64,000 nucleotides of DNA from Pseudogymnoascus destructans. Lineage: Eukaryota; Ascomycota; Leotiomycetes; Thelebolales; Thelebolaceae. The position numbers and the translations under genes are program-made. This document shows positions 9,242 to 19,210 of the stretch, piece after piece; position 1 is the first letter of the stretch; the number at the start of each line of letters is the position of its first letter. The notes below the pieces were generated by a model that saw nothing but the letters and a program-made list of their open reading frames with translations, was not told the DNA's origin and did not search any database. The stretch is from positions 186,001 through 250,000 of the forward strand of contig NW_020167522.1 in NCBI RefSeq assembly GCF_001641265.1, given 5' to 3'.

Positions 9242-10711
9242 CTACTCTAGCTCCAGGAACAACATATCCTGTGCAGCTGATACCTTAGCCCACTTTTCCT
9301 TATCAAACTTCTTAGAGTAGACAAGTAAGAACGCCTCTTTGAAGCTAGAACTATGATTGTCGACAAGATTGTAAGACTTTGGGTACCACTGCACAGGTCC
9401 TGGTAATTAGGCCCACTTTCCAAACTGCCTGCTCGTACAAACAGAAATATTTATGTGGTGGGATAACCTCGTGAAAAGTGCTATAATAAACAATTAGTAT
9501 TGCCAGAAGATTGCTAGGATGATCAGAGACGTACCCTTCCTCTACATCAATCCACGGCATATACTCAAAGAGACGCTCAGGCTTCTTTCTCAGCTTTCCA
9601 GCCTTTCTCGTATATGAGTGGATACAGCTATCCCAGAAATGTTGCCACTTGCGGAAATTGGACTCTTCATGGGCCTATCAACTATTAGTATCACCAGAAG
9701 ATTACCAGATTATGAGGTAGCATACATCAATGTGCGCTTGAGTTAAGAGAGCCTGGGTGCTAGTGATCTCTTCATCGGAAAGCTCATCTGGTAGAACAGC
9801 CTCGTCATTTAAAATATCTCGCGCTGTAACATAAGCTCCAACTCCAAATCGTCTTCAACCTCAGTATCCTCCCATTCGCTGTTATGATTGTCATCGATTG
9901 GAATACTTGAGATACCCTCAAATGCAGCAAGCTCAGACAGAAGTTGTTTGGGCGGAGTAGATGGTGGGGCTTGTGGAGAAGAAGAGGCGCTAATATTCTT
10001 GACTTTCTGATTCGCAATGCAAGATGCATGGGTACCCTTCTCAGTCCTGTTTATAGTTAGATTGAGGCTACCAGAGATTACCAGAAGGAACTTACCGAAC
10101 ACAAATACGCTCAACCTTCAATTCATTCTGTAGACGTGTCTTGTCTTCAGTAGAGGCAGCGATATACTTTGTGTAATGACACAGGGCACCCAGCTCACAG
10201 TAATAGCATATGAGAGTGCGAGTTGGAGGCTAAAAGGATGCTATCCTATAGGTCTACTACGAAGGATACAAAAAAGATGAAGGGGGAACCCCGTTAAGTT
10301 TGTTTCCTTAAGTACCCGAAACGGGCCCGACTCGGTTATCCCAACCCTAGCCCTGAACCTTCCACCGCAACAGGTCCGCATCGACCCTGAACCCTACACC
10401 CTTACTGTCCCCCACTATAGTGTAACTCGCTATGTCCTCCTCTACTGGTCCGAAACCACACCGAGTCGGATTTCATGCTTGTGGTGACCGTAACAGCTCT
10501 GAGGCGGGTTCTTCGAGTATCTAGGTAAGGAGGCATCCTTACACTTTGCAGACTTATATAACTTCTTTAAGTAGTAGCTCAGATCAGCATGGTCAGCCTT
10601 GAGTGCTAAGTGAACAGCCTTCTCATCTTCAGTAAGGTTGGAGACGCAGTTGCGAGCTTTGATAGTATTCGCATTAGTGGAGAGTTCTTCATGTGCCTTG
10701 AGTTTCGCCAT
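9242..10711 (-). pseudogene. Unidentified multi-exon cargo gene of the hAT-like element
   Basis: The gene starts at ATG 10711 and is transcribed away from the H3 gene. Reconstructed exons are 10711-10544 plus 10166-10096 (one exon split by the LTR at 10172), 10046-9726, 9674-9535 and 9480-9242. Introns of 49, 51 and 54 nt have GT/AG ends and all carry a CTGGTAAT-like motif. The product would be about 300 residues: a charged helical start, a Ser/Pro-rich stretch, an acidic segment (EWEDTEVEDD), then a Trp/Tyr-rich part (FRKWQHFW, WYPKSYNLV) ending LELE. Two frame changes (near 9805 and 9400) are needed, so it is broken. No family was recognised. Confidence 0.5.
10172..10543 (-). mobile_element. 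Solo LTR family A, divergent longer subfamily
   Basis: 372 bp, reversed, with the perfect duplication CTTTG at 10167-10171 and 10544-10548. The end nearest the TTACA terminus matches copies 1-3, while the other half is different and longer. It sits inside exon 1 of the unidentified cargo gene. Confidence 0.92.
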
Positions 10712-10963
10712 ACTAACTAAACACGTGATTAGCAGAGATCTCCAGAAGTTCTGGCTATAGAATCAAGATAATAAACTTAGTTGAAGTCCTAGTGAAGAGG
10801 TAAAGGCTCAAAAGGGAAGAAGAATGTGTAGATCGGAGAGTAACCAAGGAAGGTGGTTCTAAGGTCGTGGTTATTTTAAAGTTGCAAACAAAAATATTTG
10901 TGAAGGAATATTCACCTACAAAGAATTACTGTTCCAAAAACAACACCACAATGCGCACCTTCA

Positions 10964-11107
10964 TATAAAACACATACCTTTCAACCTCTACCTCTTTACT
11001 ATACTCTTCTTCTGCAATATTCTTTCTACAAACTCACTGTAAGTACACATATCTTTTGATCTACTTCTTTATCTTGTGTTTACTTTACTAACTCACCTTG
11101 ATATTAG
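10964..11107 (+). promoter_or_regulatory. TATA box and 5' leader intron of the H3-variant gene
   Basis: TATAAAA lies at 10964-10970. The leader is CT-rich and is followed by an intron (11039-11107) with GTAAGT, a TACTAAC branch point and ATATTAG, ending three bases before the ATG. A leader intron placed like this, together with two coding introns, argues for capture of genomic DNA and not of a reverse transcript. Confidence 0.65.
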
Positions 11108-11110
11108 CAA

Positions 11111-11694
11111 ATGACTCGTACCAAGCAAACTGCTAGGAGATCAACTGGCGGCATAGCACCAAGGATGCCACTTGGATTACGGGCTGGCTCTGGGCTTGGC
11201 GGAAAGGGACAGGAAAAGGCTGTGGGCACAGCAAGAAAAGCTCCAGTTTGCTCATCTCAAGCTAGCAACAATCATGCTCAGAAGGCCACGCGCTGCACAA
11301 AGTCTAGTAAGAGGATTACCAGAGGATTACCAGAGGATTACCAGAACTCTCTAATAAACATATAGGCACCAAGGCTCTCCGCGATATCAGAAGACAGCAA
11401 CTTGATACTAGCTCCCATTCCAGCGTCTTGTTAGGGAAATCACAGAAGACTTCAAGTCCAATCTTCGCTTCCAGCAATCTGCTATCCTAGCTCTTTAGGA
11501 AGCTGCTGAATGCTTCCTCATTCGAGAATTTGAGAGTATGATGTTTAAACATAGTGACAGGGACATACTAACAGTTATAGTGACAAACCTCCTCGCTATT
11601 CATGCGAAGAGAGTGACAATTCAGGCAAAGGGTATGATATTGGTTCGGCGTTTGCAGGATATGATGTTTAAGCTGTGGGCTTAATCGATGGAAA
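11111..11694 (+). pseudogene. Histone H3 variant carried by the hAT-like element
   Basis: The start reads TRTKQTARRSTGGIAPR, an H3 tail in which K4 is kept but K9 is R and K14 is I. About 20 extra residues follow, then ALRDIRR. After a one-base frame change near 11410 the histone fold continues with LPFQRLVREI, EDFKSNLRFQQSAILAL, EAAECFLI, LAIHAKRVTI and LVRRLQ. Introns are 11307-11365 (GTAAGA to ATATAG, containing three tandem GGATTACCAGA units) and 11536-11580 (GTATGA, TACTAAC, TTATAG). A TAG at 11496-11498 replaces the usual CAG of LQEA. So the gene is a full-length H3 relative, now broken by a frame change and a stop. Whether a working copy exists elsewhere cannot be seen here. Confidence 0.8.
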
Positions 11695-11904
11695 TGTCTC
11701 TCACCCAGGAATGAAGGTCAGATGAGTTCTGGCAACCATCTGGTAACCTGGTACCTAAAGGCCAAAGGTTATAGTGTGGAATAGGACATCAACAATATGG
11801 GAATGGAGTTGGAGTTATGGCGTCTTGATCAATGAAGTCGCACCCCGTTTTTAACATAAGTAATGGCTAATCAAACACGTGATATAACTGAGTTGCCAAG
11901 ACCC

Positions 11905-12025
11905 ATACTAGGTACTCAGCAAGTGAGTAATCCTCATTCAACAATACTCGGGACATGAGCGAGTAACTCAGCTGGGTGAGTAAAAATTCTACTACTCGAC
12001 TCGTGAGTACCCAGTGCGCAGCCTA
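11905..12025 (-). repeat. hAT-like right terminal and subterminal repeats
   Basis: Ends in the inverted 13-bp repeat AGTGCGCAGCCTA at 12013-12025. The preceding 100 bp hold GAGTAA, ACTCG and the shared ACTCAGCTGGGTGAGTA block (about 11965). Exact 8-bp target duplication follows at 12026. Confidence 0.8.
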
Positions 12026-12142
12026 ACTGTAGTTGTAAAATAAGGTGCGGCTCTGCGGCAGCACTAGCTGGGGTGATCACCATCGAAGACGACGGACCCC
12101 GAGACATTCAGGTTTACATTTGATCTGAATAAAAAGGAGACA

Positions 12143-13718
12143 ATGAGCGAAAATAATGAGCGTCAAGACTCGTCAGTTGATGTCTCCTCGCAGTTATCAA
12201 AATTGGACCTCGAAGGAGGGGCAGAACAAGGACAAGATCTTCTAGACCGATGTCGAGTCCTTGTTGATGAACTGGAAGTGTTCCAAAACTACCTCCAGGA
12301 CGAGAAAAAGGAAACTGCTGAGCTGCGGCACTTTAAGAGCAGTGTGAAAACAGAGTATAAATTGCTTAAAAAGGTGCTTCTTTGCTGTATTTATCGTAAA
12401 CCGGACCTCTCTGACTCATAGCCAGCTTTGCAAATCAGATCCTACAGTACCAAAGTCTGCCCACACCTTAAGGTCTAGCAATTTCCCTTTTTATGCTGCA
12501 GTTTGGGATGCTGCGAAAGGTTGTACGGGCGTTGTGGCGCTGGGGAAACGCTTCCACTGGCCCTCTCCCGTGAACCTTCGCCGCGGAGAGAAAGTTCAGA
12601 GTACCTCAGGCTCGGTCCACAAGCGCTCCAATGTTCTGGTTGATATTGTCGCTCAGGATGGACTGGAGTGGGTGAAGGTATCAACGTTGACTGAGAAACG
12701 GATATTATTTGACATAGCCAAAGCTGGCTGGATTGTCGATTCGTCCAGCGACGAGGAGTACGACAGCGGAGCAGACAGCTCCAGCAGTGTCCAGGCAGAA
12801 GGCCTATTAAAACAGGCAGAGGGATTCGTAGCAGCATCTCGTGCAGCTAGGGTGCGATATCGTCACCCGAAAATTCGCATGGTGTTACCCAAGATTCCTC
12901 GGAACTGTGTGAGAGAAGTGGAGGCAATTCTTGGCCAGATCGAAGGAATGGGTATCCAAATCCAAAGATCTGACGATTTTAAACCAGCACCTCCATTGGC
13001 AGATGTGTTGGATAGAGTTGCTGTCAATCCATTTTCAGGCTTTACGGACCCTGTCAATATTGATTGCACCATACTACTTGCCCTTGTGAGCGACTTGTCG
13101 CATTGTCCGGTCGAGACTGAGGAATGGCATCACCGGGCAGTTAAGAGGCAAATCGAAATGGAGAGGGACGATCAGCTATTGCCCAAGAGTTTGTGGCCTG
13201 CTTGTGGTTCAAGGAAACTTCTGTGTACCCGAGAGGCAGCACAACGTATGCATGAGATTGTCGATCTGATAGGGACAGACTTGGAGAAACGACGGAGAGA
13301 CTTTATCTTGGATAGAGATGGTACAGCGGAGTTAACATGCGAACAACGTGTTACTAGATTGCAGGAGCTTTCAACTCACAGAATACCACAGGAGCTGAAA
13401 CTACCGATTGATGTTGTGGAAGTGGACATCCCTGATATGGAACGCCGCATAGGACCGATGGCCATTGAAGTATCGAAAGTATTCTCTGTGATCAACCAGT
13501 CCGTTTTCTTATATGGCTGGTCGAATAATATGACAACCATAAGCAGCAATAGGACTGTCGCAAAGGAGATCGAGACTCTGGTTGAAAATGGTCGAAAATG
13601 CGACTCTGATAAAGGCCCCAACATCTGGCTCTGTCCGACAGCACGGTCACTGGTTGGGAAAGAGAAAACAAGGAGAATTGGAATAACTGATGAGATAACA
13701 TGCTTCAAGAAGGTATGA
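12143..13718 (+). CDS. DUF1308 family protein
   Basis: Exons are 12143-12373 and 12426-13718, giving 507 residues. The 52-nt intron (GTGCTT to GCCAG) restores LRSSNFPFYAAVWDAAK and the GKRFHW segment typical of DUF1308 proteins. The central VNIDCTILLALVSDLSH matches the family's PIN-like core (human C7orf25 relatives). Residues around 196-216 are a Ser/Asp/Glu-rich linker. The molecular role is not firmly known. A GTATGA donor sits exactly at the end of the frame (AAG|GTATGA). Downstream, 13769-13838 and a segment from 13905 read EPDSLGKII and YTFPKLK, which look like the usual C-terminus but in a different phase. So the 3' end may be spliced further or carry a frameshift. Confidence 0.82.
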
Positions 13719-14324
13719 TGTGTTTTATATTTCTAATAGCGAGCGATATTCCCATTATGACGATTAGAACATGTCGCAAGTGAGCCTGATAGTTTGGGCA
13801 AAATCATTTACATGGCTGTACTTTCGCGGGGATATACGTGAGTGATTATTATACGTTGATTTATCACGGAGGAATATATAAGTCGAAGTAACACATTGCT
13901 ACAGCTTCCCGAAATTGAAATGGTGCAGTGAAATATCATGGGAGAAATTGTGGGAGTATACTACTCCTTACTGTCTAATACACTGCGCGACAAAATACTT
14001 CACAATTCCAATCCGAATTGATTTTGGGGTGGCTGGAGGTTTTTGCCAAATTAGGAAATTTGAGCTTGGGGTCCAAGCTTCACCTACCTCAATTTGCCCT
14101 CCAGTTGTGAATTCATTGATATATTCCGCCGCTTAGTTATAACCTCACTTTCACCGATCTCCCCCCACCACTTTTTTTTCTTCCACAACCTCGACATTCA
14201 ACCAACAATTTACAAAACGCTTTCAACAACAATTCTTCAATCAATTCAAACCTTGCTTCTTTATTTTATTACCATTGTGGTAATCAATTCTCTTTTTACC
14301 TTCTCAACTTTGCTCTCTTGCAAC
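13719..14324 (+). other. Intergenic and 5' leader
   Basis: Holds possible 3' exons of the DUF1308 gene (13769 onwards) and the leader of the next gene. The leader is CT- and TTCAA-rich from about 14150. No other gene is supported. Confidence 0.6.
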
Positions 14325-17234
14325 ATGAGTTCTCACAATTGGCCTTCGGTCCAAAATGGCCAACTTCAATACCCACCATTCAATCCCAACACAGCTTCCT
14401 ACGCGTCGGAAGATACTCAAGCTTTTACTTCGGACCTCATCGACCCTGCTCTGACCTCTCTTGCCTCCACTTACCACCTCAATCCTGAGCATGACATCAA
14501 TGGTGCTGGCGGCATGATCGGCCTCACCCTCGACCAGTACAAGACTGGCCACCGTGCTTCAATTGCACCTTCTCTTCCATCAGCTACGCCTGTCAGCAAC
14601 AAGCGTCAGCTTCCACATGATCAGGTATTTTTTTTCCCCCTTTTTTTCTTGATTGAACCAGGAGGGAAAGCTTCAGACGCATCATATTGCGCCTCAGCTA
14701 TCATTAATGTGTTCAACAACTACCCTCCCTTAAACCTGATATTATTATTCAATCAGGTAATAGTTTTGATTTACACTTACTGACTTAACTTGCAGATGAT
14801 GAGCTCTCCAGATAGTCAGTCTGGAGAGAATGCTGGCAATCACCAGACCCAACCCAAGAAGCGTCCTCGTAAGGGCCCCAGTGGAAAGGCAACACCCCAT
14901 ATTCCACGCTCACGAACTCTTGTCCTCGGCGAATCTGTATTCTCCCCTGAAGATTTTGCTGCTGGCTTGGAGTACTTCAAGAAGATATCGACTGGTCAAT
15001 CGCTTGAGGATGATGACCTCAGCAAAATGAGAGACTTTCTAACCTGGGGTGAAGACGAGCAACGCAAGTGGCTTGCGAAACTGTCGCCAGAGCAGTTTGG
15101 AGTCGTTCTCTTCGCAGAGAAGCAGGATCGTGACCTCCAACAATCTGTGGTTGCTCAACCTAACAACTCGCATGCTATCAAGCTTCAAAACCACGATGCT
15201 ACCTCATCATTTGGCATCCAGCAGCAAGGCAATGGTGTGCACAATGGCGCCCAATACCAACATGCACAAAACATGATGGATTTTAATAATCTGTCGAATT
15301 TCAACCAACAATTTTCTCCGCTTGCCCAAAATGCCAACTTCCAGCAAATGGCAATGCAGAATCCTCATGGTCATTCAGTTCAATTTGGCTCACACATTCC
15401 TACCTTCATCGTTTGCCCCGGCGGTCAGCTCATACCTGAGCAACAAAATATGTTTGGGAACATGCCAGCTATTCCTGGCTATCAATCTTCAAACATGCAA
15501 ACTTCCGGAGCTTATAAACAGCAAATCATGGTCAATGGACAGCTCATGACTGTTAATTTACAGCCTGCCTTTGGTGGCCACCAAGGTGGAAATTTCAATT
15601 CGCACCAGCTAACTCCGGGTGCTCTTGGCTATGTCCCTCAGCAATACGGTACAAATGTCAACCAGACCTTCAATTCTATGGGTCAACAAAATCCCACGAC
15701 TACATACTCTCTACCATCTGGCCGCCAGCTCAACAACACCAACCAGGGTGAGAACTTCGTGCTTCCAACCTTGAGTCATGCGGCTAGAGTTGCAGAGGCC
15801 CAGCTTAGAGCCGCCACCATGAGACGCCAGCACGCTGACCTTCGTGCACGTGGGTTGCCAGTACCAAATGTACCAAACCATCCGAAGCTTCCTCCATTGG
15901 TGATGTCAGGTCCAGTCTTGGGAAATCTACCAGGAGCAATCAACAATTTGCCTTCGGGACCACGTTCCTTCTTGGTTAACGCCTTCGATGGTGTAAACTG
16001 GGAAAAGGATCCTGAGAAAGATGCTGCGGGAAAGGCTGCCAATGGGTCGCCTCCGAACAATTCTCTCGGTGGTCATACGCCGACTGGCGATGGATTTCCC
16101 ATGAAATTTGCAGACATCTCGGGCCCTAATCCGGTGTTTTTGTCCCAGACGGGTAATGCGGTGATGATTGACCATGCTGGTCGTCCAACACAGCACAGTG
16201 CAAATCCAACCACACCTAACACACCTGTTGTACCTTTCTATCAGGTGCAACTACCAAACTCCGCGGGACAACTGTCTATTGGGCCAAATGCCCAGGGCAG
16301 CACTTTACCGGCTGGCGCAGCCAAGGGCACCACCACGAAGACTTCGCCAAAATCAAAGAAGACTACAAAGAAGAAGTCCAGTGCTGCCTCCAGCGCTGCC
16401 TCCAGTTCTGCTACTGCCAATGTTATAAATGCTCTGTTTCCCACAAGCATTCCTGTTCCATCAGCCAGTCCGGCCATTGTCGGTACTGCGCAGCCAAATG
16501 CCTCATTCCCAATCGTTCAGAATCTGGGATATTCCCATGGATCACAGGTCAACCCAATTTTTCTGGACATGCCAGCACCCGTTTCAGCCATTACTCGTTC
16601 AGCGGTCAAGTCACTTACCACAAAGTTGACGTTTCCTCCACTTCCGTCTCCAGGGTCGTCTCCTGTGGCAAACTCTAGCTCCTCGAGCTTTGACGCATCT
16701 GCTTCTCAAGCCTCCTCAATGACTACTGCCCAGACAACACAGTCCACCATTTCATCACTGTACTTCCCAGAGAGCAATATGCAGATTACCTCCACGTCAT
16801 CTGATCTTGAGACTAGTTTTGAGTCCTCGGCAGCTCCTCCACCTGGGTCCACCGATGAATCCAGCAATATTTCCGCATTAACGGAGAGTGAGCTGACTAC
16901 TGCTGACCATGATGACTTTGATGAGCTCTTCGCCTCCATTTCAACACCGGAGCTTGAGCCTTCTGTACCCAATGAGGCTGCCACACCTGAGGATTCTCAA
17001 CCAACCGACTTCAACAACGATTACCTTGATGGCTTCTTCGATTTCCTGGACACACCCGGGATAGCACCTTCTGGTGAATATGCCGGTATCGGCGTATATG
17101 AGACTCAGCCAGTTAGTCTTGGCTTCGATATGACGGGTGGCCAGTTCGATCCTATGGCCGATGTGGATTTCACCGATATGGATTTCTTCGACATGGGTTT
17201 CGATAATTGGACCGACCTCGACACTGCTCAGTAA
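14325..17234 (+). CDS. Orphan Q/N/S-rich nuclear-type protein
   Basis: Exons are 14325-14624 and 14796-17234, joined in phase 0 by a 171-nt intron (GTATTT to TTGCAG), giving 912 residues. No catalytic domain is recognisable. After residue 100 comes a basic stretch (KKRPRKGPSGK), a plausible nuclear localisation signal, then a short conserved-looking block (about residues 130-190, SVFSPEDFAAGLEYFKK, EDEQRKWLAKLSPEQFG). A long Gln/Asn/Met-rich part follows, a Lys/Ser tract, and an acidic aromatic C-terminus with repeated D/E-F-F/L motifs (DYLDGFFDFLD, DFTDMDFFDMGFDNW). That tail resembles transcriptional activation domains. A regulator lacking a visible DNA-binding domain is the best guess; function is unknown. 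The ATG is chosen because the frame upstream is leader-like. Confidence 0.8.
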
Positions 17235-17483
17235 ATGGAGCTTTATCCCATTGGCATTTTTTCGGATCTTCCGTCATCAGGATTCATCAGAGCCGATACG
17301 TTGTTGTTGTGGCACCACTATCGGGTGACAACGATTGCGAGGAAGGAACAAAACATATGCTCTTTTCTCGCAATCATGTTCATGATTCACATTTGCCTCT
17401 AACAACCATTGTCTGTCCAGATCATGTTGCCTATACCTATGAATCATGGCCGGAAAATTGTTCGAAATGACAACGACCTCACC

Positions 17484-17940
17484 ATGGCTTCACCCACTCC
17501 GACATGCGGTAATTTGACAATTTCCATTCCAGATCCTGTCGCCGTGGCGCCCCATCAGACTCTACAATATGCGATAACGGAAATCGAATCATTGAAGGAG
17601 CGAATTACAGTTCAACAAACCCATATCGAAGCTTTACAAAAACAGCTAAAAGACGCTCAGAGCAACACCATGAACCAGATCGTCGAATTCATCAAATGGC
17701 TATTCGAGATACTCCTCACCCCTACAAATATGCGACAACTTACATCTGACTTGGCTCACACTATCCTAAATTTGTTGCATCGCCGTCATTGCATTCGCTG
17801 TCTTCAAAGACGTGGCTTTTGATGGAAACAGACTATTGTAAGCATCTTATATCCTGCGCATTTGTCTTGAATATACATCGCTAACTATGCACAGCTCGCA
17901 GTTTCACACGTGGATCGAGTCGTTCTTGAAAAGAGGTTGA
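17484..17940 (+). CDS. Small coiled-coil gene, uncertain structure
   Basis: From ATG 17484 one frame gives 112 residues to TGA 17822. It has a coiled-coil at residues 38-65 (ITEIESLKERIT, EALQKQLKDAQ) and a hydrophobic segment (IVEFIKWLFEILL). A good intron at 17838-17894 (GTAAGC, GCTAAC, GCACAG) follows and joins a different frame reading AFAVFKDVAFDGNRLF then SQFHTWIESFLKRG and a stop at 17940. Frame and intron disagree, so either an extra splice or a frameshift separates the halves. About 275 bp (17673-17949) recur at 26237-26510 with the same intron. No function recognised. Confidence 0.5.
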
Positions 17941-18269
17941 AATGGCGGCTGGGGGTAAGGGGGGGATGGATGGGTGGATGGTTTTTATGGGCTTTTTCGT
18001 TATCGTTTTTGCTGTTGTTGAATTGGGACTGAGAGATTATATGTCCGTTCCGTACGATAAAAAAATTGGTGTTTCTATGGCAAATTCAGAGTATAATTAT
18101 CCTGATATGATGGTTTTGTCTACTATGATACAACCCTCTATATTTATCCTGGTGTGAGGTTTGAGTACTATGATACAAATCTCCTTCGCGCCCCCTTCCA
18201 CTTCGTAATATCATACATATTCTCCATCAGGCGCTCTTCAGACACATCGCCTGTTATTGGTCCCCCATC
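17941..18269. other. Intergenic between convergent genes
   Basis: Contains G-rich GGGGGGATGGATGGGTGGATGG and a direct repeat TACTATGATACAA (about 18121 and 18167). Nothing else seen. Confidence 0.6.
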
Positions 18270-19210
18270 TCATTTCTTCCCCTTCCCCTCCTTCGTCGCC
18301 GCCACCGTTGGCGTAGCAGTCGCACTCACTGTCTTCTTAACCGCCTCAATACTCTCATTCACCAACGTTATCTCCGCATCAAGCTTCAACAACCTCTCCT
18401 CCAATATCCGCCCATACTCCTCATCCGACAACGCCTTCACAGGACTCCATCTTGAATTAAGCCAGCCCCCCTTCCCCTCCTCCTTACCCTTATCGCTGCC
18501 TTTTTGCCCCTCTCGCGCGTCGGCGTAGTTATAGGCTGCTTGTCCGAGGGCGCCGAAGGTGGCGAAGATTAGGGAGCCGGGGATGACATTTTTTCTGCTT
18601 CCTAGACGTGTGTTAGCATGCACCGTACTTCAATGGTAGTAGCAAAGTGAAGGGGATGGGGGGGGTGGTTACTTAAGAGCCCACCAATCCCGCCGCTGAC
18701 GCCGCCGGCGATAGCGCTGGCGGAGATTTTGCGCGCGGATTCCCCGGTTTCGGCACGGAGTTCGTGAAGGAGTATTGTTCGGGTTGCTAGGGAGGCTGTT
18801 AGGATGGGATGCTGGCAAGGGGGTTGTGGTGTGCTTACCCCAGAATGTTGAGCCCAGGGTGAACCATTGGAGGCCTGATGCTAGGGCGAAGATGGTGGGT
18901 GTTGTTGATCTGAGGACTCCACCGACTGCGCCGAAGAGGAGGCCGGATACGCCTGTGGATGGGTGTTAGTTAGGGTGTCTATATATTTCTCGTCGAGGGC
19001 TGGAGAGACACGTGACGAAGCGTGAAAGGGGTAGAGCAGTGGATGAAGGCCCATGTCTGCAAATGAATCAATTGGAAGGGTGGTAAACGAACCGGTTAAG
19101 CTGCCAATTTGCAGAGCTGGAGACACGACGTCCATGAAGTCTAGTGGTGGAGGGGGGGCTTGAGGAGAGGAGGACGGCCGTTCCGCGCGCTTTGATCCAT
19201 CGTCAACCAT
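18270..19210 (-). CDS. Tim17/Tim22/Tim23-like membrane protein
   Basis: Exons are 19210-19093, 18952-18839, 18786-18673 and 18601-18270. Splicing gives about 226 residues. Segments in order: a Pro/Ser-rich start, GVSGLLFGAVGGVLRSTTP and a hydrophobic stretch ending WFTLGSTFW, then ISASAIAGGVSGGIGGLL, then VIPGSLIFATFGALGQAAYN, and a Lys-rich coiled end (ERLLKLDAEITLVNESIEAVKK). The glycine-rich GxxxG helices resemble the Tim17/22/23/Pmp24 group of multi-pass mitochondrial inner-membrane proteins; the exact orthologue is not clear. The first donor is GTTCGT, unusual, and an in-phase 45-nt mini-exon inside the first intron is an alternative. Divergent from RPC53. Confidence 0.65.

Larger units (their letters stand above)
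10171..11110. other. Divergent promoter region of the cargo genes
   Basis: Between the unidentified gene (ATG 10711, minus) and the H3 variant (ATG 11111, plus) lie 399 bp. The arrangement recalls the shared promoter of divergent core histone gene pairs. It contains the TATA box at 10964, AT-rich stretches, and one ATTACCAGA-related motif near 10741. Confidence 0.4.
7778..12025. mobile_element. 4.25-kb hAT-like element with histone H3 cargo
   Basis: Both ends carry the perfect 13-bp inverted repeat TAGGCTGCGCACT. They are bordered by the exact 8-bp duplication ACTGTAGT (7770-7777 and 12026-12033), the target size of hAT transposons. Subterminal DNA on both sides is packed with ACTCG/GAGTA motifs. 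Inside are the first part of a BED-finger transposase (minus), an unidentified spliced gene (minus), and a histone H3-variant gene (plus). The RNase H-like catalytic domain is absent, so the element was moved in trans. Two solo family A LTRs (8731, 10172) inserted later. All three genes are now damaged. Confidence 0.85.

Noticed and set aside
7778..12025. Helitron or Starship origin of the cargo
   Set aside because: Precise inverted ends and an 8-bp duplication fit hAT, and no Rep/helicase or tyrosine recombinase is present.
18952..19092. 45-nt mini-exon inside the first intron of the Tim-like gene
   Set aside because: It is possible in phase, but skipping it gives the Gly-rich helix expected for the family.
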